Shown: positions 15,801 to 23,820 of the stretch, piece after piece
How positions within the stretch are numbered: the stretch's first letter is position 1
Layout of the letters: the number at the start of each line of letters is the position of its first letter
Origin: Pseudazoarcus pumilus
Lineage (GTDB): Bacteria > Pseudomonadota > Gammaproteobacteria > Burkholderiales > Rhodocyclaceae
Direction: 5' to 3'
NCBI RefSeq assembly: GCF_002872475.1
Contig: NZ_CP025682.1
Coordinates: 1,364,001-1,428,000, forward strand
Length of the DNA: 64,000 bases
Notes under the pieces: model-generated
Seen by the model: only the letters and a program-made list of their open reading frames with translations
What the model was told of the DNA's origin: nothing
Databases searched by the model: none
Program-made: the position numbers and the translations under genes

Positions 15801-18271
15801 TTGCTCTTGCTCAGGCTGCGATGCAGTGCGACCGCCTTTCTCCAGTCCGCCTGAAAGACACGATACCAGCGCCCGCCCTGGCGCAGCGTGCGAATGGCAT
15901 CGAGCAGCAGGTCGTCCCTCGGAAGCATGTCCAGATACAGCCGGGAGCCAAGCAATTCTTCACGCTCAAGCAAGCGCTCGCGGATGTTTGCCGCATGCTC
16001 CAGGGCCGGCACGGCAAGCGGGTCGGATAGTCCGGGGTGGTGCAGGCGAAGCAGGTCAAGGGGCAGTTTCTCAAGAACCTTCAATATCTCTTCAGGCTCA
16101 GGACCCGTATCCGGGTCGAGGCCAATTTCCGTGATGAATTCAGCAATGCGCTCATGCGCATCCGCAGCCTCTGCGATGAGCGCAGCGAGTCTTCGACGCG
16201 GAGCTTCAAGTTGTGACAGGGGGCAATCGGCAAACCTGAATTGTCGGGCGATTTTGTGCAGCCGTTCAGCGCGTGCGTGCAACTCGGAAGGGGCAAGGTT
16301 CTCGGCTTCCTCTTTCAAAGGGACCAGCATCGAGCGCATGCGGGCGATGTCGGACAGCCGCACGGAGAGTCCCGCAAGACTCTCTTTGGCTTTGTGCGCC
16401 TGGATGTCCTGTGGCGTGCTCAGCCGCGGCACCCACCGAAGGACAGAAGGCGCAGGTAGTTGCTTCAATAGCTCTGCGAGAATGTCCGCAACCCGGCAGG
16501 CTTGCTGGGCGTCCAACGTAATGGTGTGCTCGCCGAGCGTATCGACGAACGCGTCCAGTGCGTCTGAAAACCCGGAAAACTCTTCTGCCGCCTCCCGCAG
16601 GATGGTGCGCAAGGCTAGGTCCTTGCCCGGCGGCAAGGCGTGGGGGAAAAAACCCCAAAACGGATGTTCTTCCCCGAATGTGCCTGTATCGCGCAAAGCT
16701 GTCATACAGTGGCTAAGCAAGCTGCGCCGGCGCATGAAGTCGGTTGCGCTTGTTTCCGGAGCATCGGCGAGGACCAGTTCCTGGAGCTGGTCCGGCACCT
16801 CGGAAAGTCCTTGCCGAAAGCGCTCGGCACGCCAAAAGACCTTGTGTACAGTCAGTTCCTGCCGGTTGCCGTGCACCTCGTTGAGCAAACTTGCGTATTG
16901 GGCCAGCGCACGGCGCATGGCTTCGAGAGATTCGAGCATTGCCTGCAGGCCTTCGGGTGCCTGCGGACGAAAACCGATGCGCTCGGCAAGGTCTTCGGCC
17001 ATGCGTTTCTTGTTGGCTTTGTTGCTGTGAAGTTCAAGAACGAATTTTCCCAGACCGGCCGTTTCAAGACGATTGCGCACCACCTCCAGCGCAGCGAGCT
17101 TTTCCGATACGAAAAGTACCTTCTTGCCAGCCTGTAGGGCACTGGCTATCAGGTTGGTAATGGTCTGTGACTTGCCCGTCCCGGGTGGCCCCTCAATGAC
17201 TAGGCTGCGCCCCTGGAGCACGTCCAGCAGGGCCGTGTGCTGAGAGCTGTCGGCATCGAACACCAGGGGCAGGCGGGTAGAGGGGTGGGCATCGATGTCC
17301 GGATGGTCGGAAGTGTCGCTTTGCTCCGGTTCGTGTGCATCGTCCCGTGTGCCTTCGAATACCTGCCGCACCAACGGGTGCCCGATGAGTCCGTTTTCGT
17401 TCGCAACCACCGGCCAGTTTTCCGGGTCAAGGTCGCGCACCAGCAGCATGTTGCCAAACGAGAGCAGAGTGAGCGTCATCTGGCGTCGAAGAGTCCAGTT
17501 TGGACGCGACTCGATGGCGTCTGACAGGCGTTCGAAATATCGGTCCAGACCCTCGTCCTCTTCCAGTTCCGGCAACTCGAAGCCGTGCGTCTGGATGAGC
17601 TTTTCACGCAGGGACAGGTTTTCGGTGAAGTCCTCTCCGGTGGGAAGCAGGTCGTAGCGGGTGTTGGCCTTGCGGCGCGTTTTTTCCAGACGCACCGGAA
17701 CGCAGACAAGGGGTGACAGAAGTTTGCGGGGAGATTCGGGCGCTTCCGGGTATTCCAGGAAACCGAACACCAGATGAAGCATGTTGGTGCCCGTCTCCTC
17801 GATGGCCAGGCGTGCTTCGCGTTCGAGCTTTCGTACGAGGCGGCCGAGGTCCTCCTGATATTGCAGGGTCTGCAGGGTTAATCCGGACTCTCGGCCCTCG
17901 GGCAGTTTGGGGTTGTAAGGGGGCAGTTGATAACTGATGTCCATGCCCAGAGCTCGCGCATGCTCACGTACATCGGGAGGAACGAGACGTCCGGCGACTT
18001 CTGTCCACTGACTGAGGGGGGGGTTGGGTACCGGCTCGATGCGTAGGGGCAGCGTATTATTACTACGGGCGACACGTCGAAATATAGCTTCGGGTACGGA
18101 TTGCACAAATTGAAGCGAACGTGCAGGAGTATGGCGGAAGTTGAGCAGCCGGTTACGTGAGGTCAAATCTAGAAGGCGCAAACGAAGACGAGCGAATGCC
18201 TCCTCAAGAGGAATGCTCGCTCCAAATAGGGTTTCCGGCGAGGAGTTGGACCAGTCCTCATGTGCTTTCAT
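12809..18271 (-). CDS. Hhe-like antiphage protein: DUF4011, SF1 helicase, Vsr-like nuclease, GreA/GreB-like C-terminus
   Basis: About 1820 residues. Order of domains: DUF4011-like N-terminus (about 25-330); SF1 helicase with Walker A GPPGTGKS near 368-375, DEAS Walker B near 1290 and GDSRQLPP just after; helicase C-terminal motifs (VVTLNVRQRDLI, VQGDERDAILIST, NVLYTRARKSVRVISS); a Vsr/MTES_1575-type nuclease near 1585-1675 (GFRIDVAVAHP, AAVECDGATYHS); and near 1745-1815 a GreA/GreB C-terminal-like fold (GDRVTWVALDE, TPLAQAMLGATVGEVV). The DUF4011-helicase-Vsr layout matches the antiphage system named Hhe. ATG 18271 is preferred over upstream TTG 18292 because GGGAG precedes it. It is a single-gene unit. 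Confidence 0.82.
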   Translation of the reverse strand: MKAHEDWSNSSPETLFGASIPLEEAFARLRLRLLDLTSRNRLLNFRHTPARSLQFVQSVPEAIFRRVARSNNTLPLRIEPVPNPPLSQWTEVAGRLVPPDVREHARALGMDISYQLPPYNPKLPEGRESGLTLQTLQYQEDLGRLVRKLEREARLAIEETGTNMLHLVFGFLEYPEAPESPRKLLSPLVCVPVRLEKTRRKANTRYDLLPTGEDFTENLSLREKLIQTHGFELPELEEDEGLDRYFERLSDAIESRPNWTLRRQMTLTLLSFGNMLLVRDLDPENWPVVANENGLIGHPLVRQVFEGTRDDAHEPEQSDTSDHPDIDAHPSTRLPLVFDADSSQHTALLDVLQGRSLVIEGPPGTGKSQTITNLIASALQAGKKVLFVSEKLAALEVVRNRLETAGLGKFVLELHSNKANKKRMAEDLAERIGFRPQAPEGLQAMLESLEAMRRALAQYASLLNEVHGNRQELTVHKVFWRAERFRQGLSEVPDQLQELVLADAPETSATDFMRRRSLLSHCMTALRDTGTFGEEHPFWGFFPHALPPGKDLALRTILREAAEEFSGFSDALDAFVDTLGEHTITLDAQQACRVADILAELLKQLPAPSVLRWVPRLSTPQDIQAHKAKESLAGLSVRLSDIARMRSMLVPLKEEAENLAPSELHARAERLHKIARQFRFADCPLSQLEAPRRRLAALIAEAADAHERIAEFITEIGLDPDTGPEPEEILKVLEKLPLDLLRLHHPGLSDPLAVPALEHAANIRERLLEREELLGSRLYLDMLPRDDLLLDAIRTLRQGGRWYRVFQADWRKAVALHRSLSKSKQSMAGDERLAELESLADYRRQIKAWCQNPELLRFAGPAHEEEHTPVAELAQLARWQQRMLQVMGGDSQQLPDAARLRILHEKVPVIRQALETLARFADEANLIFPDAPVLRHSPAPNGLSRPGVVTHVSNCLETFHAQCAWWREQTPEGDLSSTELLDMAKARLKLPQVLAELDALDDCRALLGECFQGEQTRLEEPHAALAFIARVCKADLPRGVEAILLSGADQDEVERLHSLVERVQDHWCAVDRFGEALAQLGRFDMDLWAGPQGDDLGKWVRTLAEKTRCAALAQDRLQPWSQYVTLREEACECGLKSLVALAEAGEIDPDCLADAYGWRFYASIAESLFHVFPVLSRFNPAKHEATREEYARLDREIIRLRGQQVAAQCVRLAKPPRGQTGLRVGDKTEMALVSHVVGLTSPRTPIRQMFRRAGHAIRELKPCFMMGPQAVAQFLPSSALKFDLVVMDEASQLRPEQALGAIARGSQLVVVGDSRQLPPTSFFSRSEADPDADNQSAAEDAESILDVCRGNFGVPRTLRWHYRSRHESLIAFSNHHFYDGRLFVFPSPLPKGPSLGVHYEYVADGVYEHQMNRVEASRVVRAMVEHIVRRPDDSLGVVTLNVRQRDLIAELWEERRQNLPQADDYEKRWADEGLPPFIKNLENVQGDERDAILISTTFGKPPGAGAVRQNFGPISRQGGWRRLNVLYTRARKSVRVISSMRSGDILLDEKTPEGTQALRNYLEYAQNGHLGEGRPTEREPESDFEVAVIDQIRQWGYPVEPQLGVAGFRIDVAVAHPNHPSAYIAAVECDGATYHSGVSVRDRDRIRQEILESLGWRGRIWRIWSTAWFRNPAHEAARLKEFLAARAAEYEPPDDFVAPTPEIEPAEEFSEEHLREEEELVSLLDEEEGDLEVQPGDRVTWVALDEDGQESGLQVEARLVAGGTDLTVGKLDIGTPLAQAMLGATVGEVVVLRQARQDARRYLIRNIHRSPTQSATGDQT

Positions 18272-19522
18272 CTGCGGCTCTCCCACAACCAAAACTCAAT
18301 TCGAATATAACCCGGATGCTAATTGTTGGGACGTTGCTTAGCAGTCGGCGAGCGGGCGGCAAGGCCGAGTCACGGACAGGGGCGTAATGGCGCGCTTACA
18401 GCGCGCGATGTCGTATGGTTCGACGCCGGTCGTAGCCGCTACGATGGTGACAACAGCGTCACGTGTGTGCATACGTCTAACAGACTGCAATCTCGGTACG
18501 CGCGGGCGGTGCTTAGGAGTCCCAGACGCTAAGCTGCCTACGTTCTCGTACCTGCGCCAGACAAAATCGTGGCCAGTTTCTGTCGCAGCATGCTCTTGAC
18601 TCGTTCGCGCATGTTGTCGGGTGTAATCACTTTGCATAGTCTGCAACGCGATGGCTTCACAGGCTTTGAACCATAGCCCAGAAAGCTCGTGGCGCGAACC
18701 GACACCGGCCGGTATCTCGGTTCCAGATGATGGGTGCATTGAACCGTCCCCATAGGTACTCGAGGTCGCGTTTGAATGTTGCGAGCGGGACTTCCAATTC
18801 GTTGAGGAAACCTGCACGGGCACGACGTTGCGGCGACGTCCCCCCATCTTCAATAGCACTTGGCTTTATAGTCCGAGGTTAATGTAACTGCTTTCTTTTC
18901 CAGTTGCTTGGCATAGGCTGTGTGGGTCAGCCAGCCTAGGGCCTCAAAACTACTTCGACGTCAGGAAACAGTCCTAGATGGTTGGGGCTACGCCCCCTCG
19001 CTCTGGTTGGCGTCATCTCGGTGAGGCAATCAGCGAGCCTCCCCCGATGCTCGATTGCGACAATCCTCGTTTCCCCTTGGCTCAGCCTTAAGCTCTTCCG
19101 AGGCCAACATATGGTGGGGTGGTGGGCTGAGCCTAGCCATCCTCAGCCGGTACTTGGCAAGGATGCGCCTTCAGACTTAGCCCTCCACCCAGTCATGACA
19201 GGTATGGAGCCTGCGTCGCCCGCCAGCCGTTCGTCCCACAGGCGCTAGCTTCGCCACCTGTTCCCGGTTCTCAGAGACTTCCCCACAGTCCGGTGTATCC
19301 CTCGACCGCTGCCGTTTTCAAGCCGACCAGTCGAGCGGCAGCCTCAGGGCGCTCTCCGTTGAGGCGCTTGTGCCGTCTGGCTGCACTGATGTATAGCGCG
19401 GGTCTGGAGATAATCGCTGTTTATTTTCGAGCCCTGGAGTTCGCTCGAACGTGGCGTCCAATTTGATAGCCAGTTTCCCGTGTCACGGTTCGGTTCTGTC
19501 ACGAGCAGGTGGGGGTTCCAGC
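18272..19522. other. 1.25-kb region without a convincing gene, probably decayed DNA
   Basis: Short overlapping frames only. A minus-strand frame at 18538-18753 has protein-like spacing (RCRLCKVITPDNMRERVKSMLRQKLATIL) and may be a remnant of a cysteine-containing protein. Near 18990-19010 a stretch resembles the junction at 25790-25815 on the same strand (CCCCCTCGCTCTGGT), which there adjoins an IS3-type remnant. I see no RNA gene or clear promoter apart from the toxin-antitoxin operator at its right edge. Confidence 0.5.
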
Positions 19523-19540
19523 GTATCTCAAAAGAGATAC
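19523..19540. promoter_or_regulatory. palindromic operator of the DinJ/YafQ-type operon
   Basis: GTATCTC-AAAA-GAGATAC is a perfect 7-bp inverted repeat 30 bases before the antitoxin ATG. Ribbon-helix-helix antitoxins of this type repress their own promoter through such palindromes. Confidence 0.7.
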
Positions 19541-19569
19541 AATGGTGCGTGTAACGGAGGGTTCATGTC

Positions 19570-19848
19570 ATGGCGCAATCGAAGATGCTGCACGTCCGGG
19601 TGGACGAAGAGACCAAGACGCAGGCGAGTGAAGCACTGGCGGCCATGGGGCTGTCAGTCTCGGACGCCGTGCGCATCTTGCTCAAGCGAGTCGTAAGTGA
19701 CCAGGCTTTCCCGTTGGAGTTGAAGGTGCCCAATGCCGAGACTCGAAAAGCGATGGAAGAGGCGCGGGCGATGATGCAGGCGAGAGCCGCGCGTTTCGAC
19801 TCGGCCCAAGCTCTGATCGATGACCTCGAAGAAGCCGGCCGCCAGTAA
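19570..19848 (+). CDS. dinJ: RelB/DinJ family antitoxin
   Basis: 92-residue ribbon-helix-helix antitoxin. The N-terminal strand and helices (KMLHVRVDEETKTQASEALAAMGLSVSDAVRILLKRVV) are the DNA-binding and dimer part; the C-terminal half (NAETRKAMEEARAMMQARAARFDSAQALIDDL) wraps and neutralises the toxin. A GGAGG-like site precedes ATG 19570. The toxin frame starts 29 bases before the antitoxin stop, so the two are coupled. Expected to autorepress through the palindrome at 19523-19540, with the toxin as corepressor. Confidence 0.88.
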   Translation: MAQSKMLHVRVDEETKTQASEALAAMGLSVSDAVRILLKRVVSDQAFPLELKVPNAETRKAMEEARAMMQARAARFDSAQALIDDLEEAGRQ

Positions 19849-20140
19849 GCGTGCGCCGCTACCTCGGGCGTGCGATTACACGAAGGCGTTCCGCAAGGAC
19901 TGGGAGCGACTGTCTCGTTCGGGCCGCTACGATCTGCGACGTCTCAAAGAGGCCATGTTGCTGTTGATCGCCGCTGACGCGCCGCTCGGGCCTGAGTGGC
20001 TCGATCACCCCCTCAAGGGTGACTGGGCCGATCACCGCGAGTGCCACATCGGTGGGGACTTTCTGCTGATCTATCGGCAGGAGCGTGACTGCATCGTCTT
20101 CGTTCGTGCAGGCACGCACTCCGAACTCTTCGAGGACTAG
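19820..20140 (+). CDS. yafQ: YafQ-type mRNA interferase toxin
   Basis: 106-residue RelE-superfamily toxin of the YafQ group, which cuts mRNA on the ribosome. After a basic N-terminal leader come DYTKAFRKDWERLSRSGRYDLRRLKEAM and a C-terminal core with the catalytic-type histidines and aspartates (DHPLKGDWADHRECHIGGDFLLIYRQ, then FVRAGTHSELF). YafQ-type spacing around H-E-C-H and the final H-S-E-L-F is kept, so it looks intact. It overlaps dinJ by 29 bases; the true start may be slightly downstream (first strongly conserved residues near 19870). It probably helps to maintain the element. Confidence 0.87.
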   Translation: MTSKKPAASKRAPLPRACDYTKAFRKDWERLSRSGRYDLRRLKEAMLLLIAADAPLGPEWLDHPLKGDWADHRECHIGGDFLLIYRQERDCIVFVRAGTHSELFED

Positions 20141-20143
20141 GCG

Positions 20144-20371
20144 ATGGCTGTTGAGTCTCTCCCCAACTTCACTCCCATGGCCCGGCGGCACTGGACGTCG
20201 ATCCCGGCTGGCGTTCGCCAGAAGCTGCTGAGCAATGTCTGGTGCGGGGAGTGTCGGGCAGAAGTGACCATCACGGAGTTCCGCGGCCGTGTCGACCAAG
20301 GCGATTTGCTGCTGGAGGGGAAGTGTTCGGAGTGTGGCGCTGAGGTGGCGAGGGTTATTGAGGCAGGATGA
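20144..20371 (+). CDS. 75-residue zinc-ribbon protein coupled to the toxin gene
   Basis: Two CxxC pairs (CGEC near residue 34 and CSEC near 62) point to one zinc ribbon. The rest is soluble (HWTSIPAGVRQKLLSNVWC). It starts only 3 bases after the toxin stop, so it is the third gene of the operon; YafQ modules do not usually carry such a gene. A decayed copy of its last 19 codons lies at 40020-40079, beside the hipBA module, so the gene seems to travel with toxin-antitoxin loci. Confidence 0.65.
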   Translation: MAVESLPNFTPMARRHWTSIPAGVRQKLLSNVWCGECRAEVTITEFRGRVDQGDLLLEGKCSECGAEVARVIEAG

Positions 20372-20415
20372 AGTCACAGGTGGCGTGAAAAACCCGGCAG
20401 CACTCAGACTGACGC

Positions 20416-20439
20416 CACTGCGCCCAAGTGGGCGCAGTG
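20416..20439. terminator. GC-rich hairpin between converging operons
   Basis: CACTGCGCCC-AAGT-GGGCGCAGTG, a perfect 10-bp stem, lies between the zinc-ribbon ORF and the converging HAD gene. There is no T tract, so a bidirectional attenuating hairpin is likelier than a classical terminator. Confidence 0.5.
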
Positions 20440-20473
20440 TGCCCACTGACCTCCAGCTAGGTTTGGGCGGCAC

Positions 20474-21127
20474 TTACGCGGAGATGGCACTGTAGTCATT
20501 GATAACCTTCACGGATTTGTCGTGAAGGACTTCCTCGGCTCCGTACCCACCGCCGTACAGTCTGAACTCAATCCCCGCGGCTTTGGCGCATTCGTAGTCC
20601 ACGATGCTGTCGCCAACGTACAAAACACGTTCGTGCGACACATCAAGCAGGCGAACGGCGTAGTCCAGCGGCATGGGGTCGGGTTTGCGGCGGGTGCAGC
20701 TATCCGCGCCGACAATCGTCTTGAAGTACTGAGCGAGTTCCAGGTGCTGCAAGAGCGCACGAGCTGCGCGGCCAGCCTTGTTGGTGCACACCCCCAGCGC
20801 TACGCCCGAGTCGTTCAGTTCATGGAGCATTTCCGGTACGCCGTCAAAGGCGCGCGAGCGTTCGCACTCCATGCCGCGGTAGTGGCCGCGATACGAATTG
20901 AGCAGTGGTTCGTATAGGAGCTGGTCGGCTTCAAGCCAGACGATGGCGGCCGCGGTGCTCGCCTCAAGTCCGCCATGCAGCGATGATTTCACAACGTTTT
21001 CGGGGATCTCAGGCAGTCCCACGTCGGTCAGCGCACGGATGAGCGCGCCGTGCAGGTCGGGCAAGGTATCGACCAAGGTGCCGTCGAGATCGAAAATGAC
21101 AGCGCTGTATTCAGTTTTGTTAAGCAT
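20474..21127 (-). CDS. HAD-family phosphatase, phosphoglycolate-phosphatase-like
   Basis: 217-residue HAD hydrolase. Motif I FDLDGTLVDT (D13 and D15 by count) holds the nucleophile; motif II is CTNKAG, with motif III K in RRKPDP and motif IV VGDSIVDYE. A C1 helical cap (residues about 20-90) makes it the Gph type that acts on small phosphate monoesters. It is the last gene of a minus-strand cluster with a phosphoesterase and a phosphonate-type ABC transporter, so its substrate is probably a phosphomonoester released from an imported phosphorus compound. It lacks the lysine-bearing cap motif of phosphonatase (PhnX), as far as I can see. Confidence 0.78.
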   Translation of the reverse strand: MLNKTEYSAVIFDLDGTLVDTLPDLHGALIRALTDVGLPEIPENVVKSSLHGGLEASTAAAIVWLEADQLLYEPLLNSYRGHYRGMECERSRAFDGVPEMLHELNDSGVALGVCTNKAGRAARALLQHLELAQYFKTIVGADSCTRRKPDPMPLDYAVRLLDVSHERVLYVGDSIVDYECAKAAGIEFRLYGGGYGAEEVLHDKSVKVINDYSAISA

Positions 21128-21203
21128 GTAGGGGCCTCATGCGCGTATCGGCGCACAGGATTCGATGTTTGGGCGGAAGCGTTTAGCGTTTGAAGGTGCA
21201 GGC

Positions 21204-22073
21204 TTAGTGAGCCGTATCGCTGGTTGCCTGCATGGCTTCTGCCAGATCGGACAGTGATGAGGCGACAGCCGCTTTTCGGTCACCCAGCCGGAATCTGGGG
21301 CTCGTGTCGAGGTAGTTGTGAAGGTGCACGACGGTCTGACGGGCATCGGTGGTCACAACAGCGTAGGCCGGCGGCTCGTGACAGCCGGGGATGTCTTCCC
21401 CAGCCTTCGTTTTGTCATCAAAGCGCACCTGATGATGGGTGCTGGGCAGGCACGAGAAACCGACACCGTTGATGACGCCTTGCAGCGGGCGGTGTAAGTG
21501 CCCGAAGAAAACATGCCGAACATTTTGCCCGTAGGTCGCCAGGGTGCGCCAGAAGCGTTCAGGTTCCGCCAGCCCCATGCAGTCCATCACCGGCAGCCCA
21601 ACGGCAAGCGGTGGGTGGTGCATAAAGAGATACGCAGGGCGTTCGCCGCTGTCTTCAAGCGCCTGTGCCAGCCAGGCAAGCCGGTGCTCGCACAACACGC
21701 CGTCAGAGCGCCCCGTTGCGAGCGTGTCCAGAAACAGCAGTCGCGCGTCTTCCAGATCTACTGCGTACTGAATGTAGCCATGTTCATCAGCAGCCAGGTC
21801 GGGAAATACTCCGAGTAGCGCCGTCCGCTCGTCATGGTTGCCCGGGACAAGATGGACCGGCATCGGAAGCGGTTCAAGGGCTGACTTTAAGGCGCGGTAC
21901 TGCGCCTCTTGTCCGCTATGTACCAGGTCACCGGTTATCGCCACGCACGCCGCGTCAGGATGCTCTGAACACACGCTACGCACGGCGGCTGCGAGGCGCT
22001 CGGTAGGATCAACTCCATAGAGCACCTGTCCGGGTGCGACCAGATGGAGGTCGGTCATGTGGATGAACTTCAT
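21204..22073 (-). CDS. Icc/GpdQ-like metallophosphoesterase
   Basis: Calcineurin-like binuclear metal phosphodiesterase of 289 residues from ATG 22073 (the frame reaches 22088). All metal-ligand motifs are present: DLHL near residue 8, GDLVHSG near 50, GNHD near 78, MHHPP near 150 and GHLHRP near 190. No signal peptide, so it is cytoplasmic. This group (CpdA/Icc, GpdQ) hydrolyses cyclic nucleotides or small phosphodiesters. In this operon, between an ABC importer and a HAD phosphatase, a likely scheme is import of a phosphodiester, cleavage here, then dephosphorylation by the HAD enzyme. Confidence 0.78.
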   Translation of the reverse strand: MKFIHMTDLHLVAPGQVLYGVDPTERLAAAVRSVCSEHPDAACVAITGDLVHSGQEAQYRALKSALEPLPMPVHLVPGNHDERTALLGVFPDLAADEHGYIQYAVDLEDARLLFLDTLATGRSDGVLCEHRLAWLAQALEDSGERPAYLFMHHPPLAVGLPVMDCMGLAEPERFWRTLATYGQNVRHVFFGHLHRPLQGVINGVGFSCLPSTHHQVRFDDKTKAGEDIPGCHEPPAYAVVTTDARQTVVHLHNYLDTSPRFRLGDRKAAVASSLSDLAEAMQATSDTAH

Positions 22074-22098
22074 GGACGCAGTTCCCAAGCCCGTTTGT

Positions 22099-22932
22099 TC
22101 ATGCCGGCTCCGGTTGTGTTTCTAGTTCGACGCTACTCTCCGAACTGTGCTGCTCGGAGCTGGGCCGGCTGCGGTAAATCCGCTCGAGCGCCGCATCATC
22201 GAGGTCTGCAGCGGTACCGTCGAAGACGACGCTTCCAGCACGTACGCCAATGATCCGGTCGGCAAAGCGCTTGGCCAGATCAACCTGGTGCAGGCTGCAC
22301 AGCACCCCGATGCCTCGCTCGTGGCTGATGCCGCGCAAGATCTCAAGGACCGTCTCGGATGACTCCGGATCAAGGCTCGACACCGGTTCATCGGCCAGGA
22401 TGACTCGGCTCTGCTGGCTCAGTGCGCGAGCGATGGCCACGCGCTGCTGTTGCCCGCCGGAGAGCGAGTCAGCACGTTGGTAGGCGTGGTTTAACAAACC
22501 AACGCGATCCAGATTGGCCAACGCCTGCTGGCGGTCCTGTTCGGGGAAGAGGTGCAGCAAGACACGCCACGCGGGTACGTACCCGAGGCGGCCGGCCAGT
22601 ACGTTCTTGAGGGCACTGATGCGCCCAATCAGATTGAGCTGCTGGAAAATCAGGCCGATGCCGCGTCGGGCGATGCGGAGGTCGCGCTTGCCCAATTGGT
22701 CGATACGCTCGCCGAGCACCTCCACCTTTCCGTGATCAGGTGCGGTCAGTGCAGTGATGCAGCGGAAAATGGTCGACTTGCCCGCACCACTGGGCCCGAG
22801 CAAGACCACAAACTCTCCTGGTTCCACGCGCATGCTCACCTTCGATAGGGCGGTGTTGCCGGCGTAGTGCTTGGTAACCCCGGTCAGCACGATGGACGAC
22901 GGGTTGGCGGGGGCTGTGGCGGTCGTGTTCAT
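22099..22932 (-). CDS. phnC: phosphonate-type ABC transporter ATP-binding protein (PhnC-like)
   Basis: 277 residues. Walker A GPSGAGKST near residue 45, signature LSGGQQQRVAIARAL near 158, Walker B VILADEPVSSLDP, and the switch histidine in CSLHQVDLAKRF. PhnC/PtxA/PhnL-type sequence features include IGLIFQQLNLIGRISALKNVLAGRLG. It energises uptake by the PhnE-like permease, whose stop overlaps this start by 4 bases (ATGA). The C-terminal extension (SSEQHSSESSVELETQPEPA) is low-complexity and probably unimportant. Confidence 0.85.
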   Translation of the reverse strand: MNTTATAPANPSSIVLTGVTKHYAGNTALSKVSMRVEPGEFVVLLGPSGAGKSTIFRCITALTAPDHGKVEVLGERIDQLGKRDLRIARRGIGLIFQQLNLIGRISALKNVLAGRLGYVPAWRVLLHLFPEQDRQQALANLDRVGLLNHAYQRADSLSGGQQQRVAIARALSQQSRVILADEPVSSLDPESSETVLEILRGISHERGIGVLCSLHQVDLAKRFADRIIGVRAGSVVFDGTAADLDDAALERIYRSRPSSEQHSSESSVELETQPEPA

Positions 22933-23756
22933 ACCAGTTTCCTCCTGAGCATCGAGCTCAGTTGGTCAATCACAGTGACCATGACCAGCACGATTGCGGT
23001 CAAGGTGAAAAGCTTCTGGAAATCGAGCAGGTCAATCGCGGCTTTGATCTCGATACCAATACCGCCTGCGCCGACGATGCCGAGGATGGTGGAGGTGCGA
23101 ACGTTGGCCTCCCAGACATAGAGCGAGACCGAGGCGAGGCTTGGTAGCGATGCGGGCAGTACCGCATACGTCACGATCTTGGTTTGGCTCGCGCCGGACA
23201 GCGCTGCCGCTTCCAACGGGGCCTTGGGCAAGGTTTCAATGGCCTCGCTGTTGAGTTTGGCGATGACCCCAATCGCATGAAGCGTCATGCCCAGAACGCC
23301 CGCGAAGGGCCCCAGGCCGACGGCTGCGACAAAGAGAATCGCAAACACCACGGTGTCGACGCCGCGCAGTCCATTGATAAACCCGCGCACGGGCAGGGCC
23401 AGCCAGTGCGGGCTGCCCAGGTTGCGCGAGATGAAAATGCTCAATGGAAACGCAACCAATGTTGCGGCGACCGTCGCAACGGTTGCGATAGCTACCGTTT
23501 CAGCCGCGCGGAAAAGCATGCGGTCGAGGTCGTCAAGATACGGGGGCCATGCCTTGGCCGCCCAACGGGCAAGGCGCGGCATTCCCTCTACCAGCGCTCC
23601 GAGGTCAACCTGTGCGAGCGACAGGCATTGCAAGAAGAACGCGATGCACAGGCCCGCGATGAGTGCCGGCTTCAAGGTGCTCGACGAGAGCAGCTTGGAG
23701 CGTGGTTCGCAGTAGCGTCCGCTGGGCAAGCGTTTTATCGGTTCAGATTGGTTCAT
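22929..23756 (-). CDS. phnE: phosphonate-type ABC transporter permease (PhnE-like)
   Basis: 275 residues from ATG 23756 (MNQSEPIKRL); the longer open frame upstream overlaps a region with no coding character. There are about six membrane spans, the first at residues 32-52, and the EAA-type loop that meets the ATPase (SEAIETLPKAPLEAAALSGASQTKIVTYAVLP) is clear. GIGIEIKAAIDLLDFQKLFTLTAIVLVMV is the typical PhnE C-terminus. Overlaps phnC by 4 bases and lies downstream of phnD in the same operon. Confidence 0.85.
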   Translation of the reverse strand: MNQSEPIKRLPSGRYCEPRSKLLSSSTLKPALIAGLCIAFFLQCLSLAQVDLGALVEGMPRLARWAAKAWPPYLDDLDRMLFRAAETVAIATVATVAATLVAFPLSIFISRNLGSPHWLALPVRGFINGLRGVDTVVFAILFVAAVGLGPFAGVLGMTLHAIGVIAKLNSEAIETLPKAPLEAAALSGASQTKIVTYAVLPASLPSLASVSLYVWEANVRTSTILGIVGAGGIGIEIKAAIDLLDFQKLFTLTAIVLVMVTVIDQLSSMLRRKLV

Positions 23757-23820
23757 GTGCAGCACTCCGAGCAGCGAAACCGTCTGGTTTCGCTGCTCAA
23801 CAATCACGACATGCTCCTGA

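Noticed and set aside
18338-18859. 173-residue minus-strand frame
   Set aside because: No ribosome site, no domain, overlaps another equally weak frame; treated as decayed DNA.
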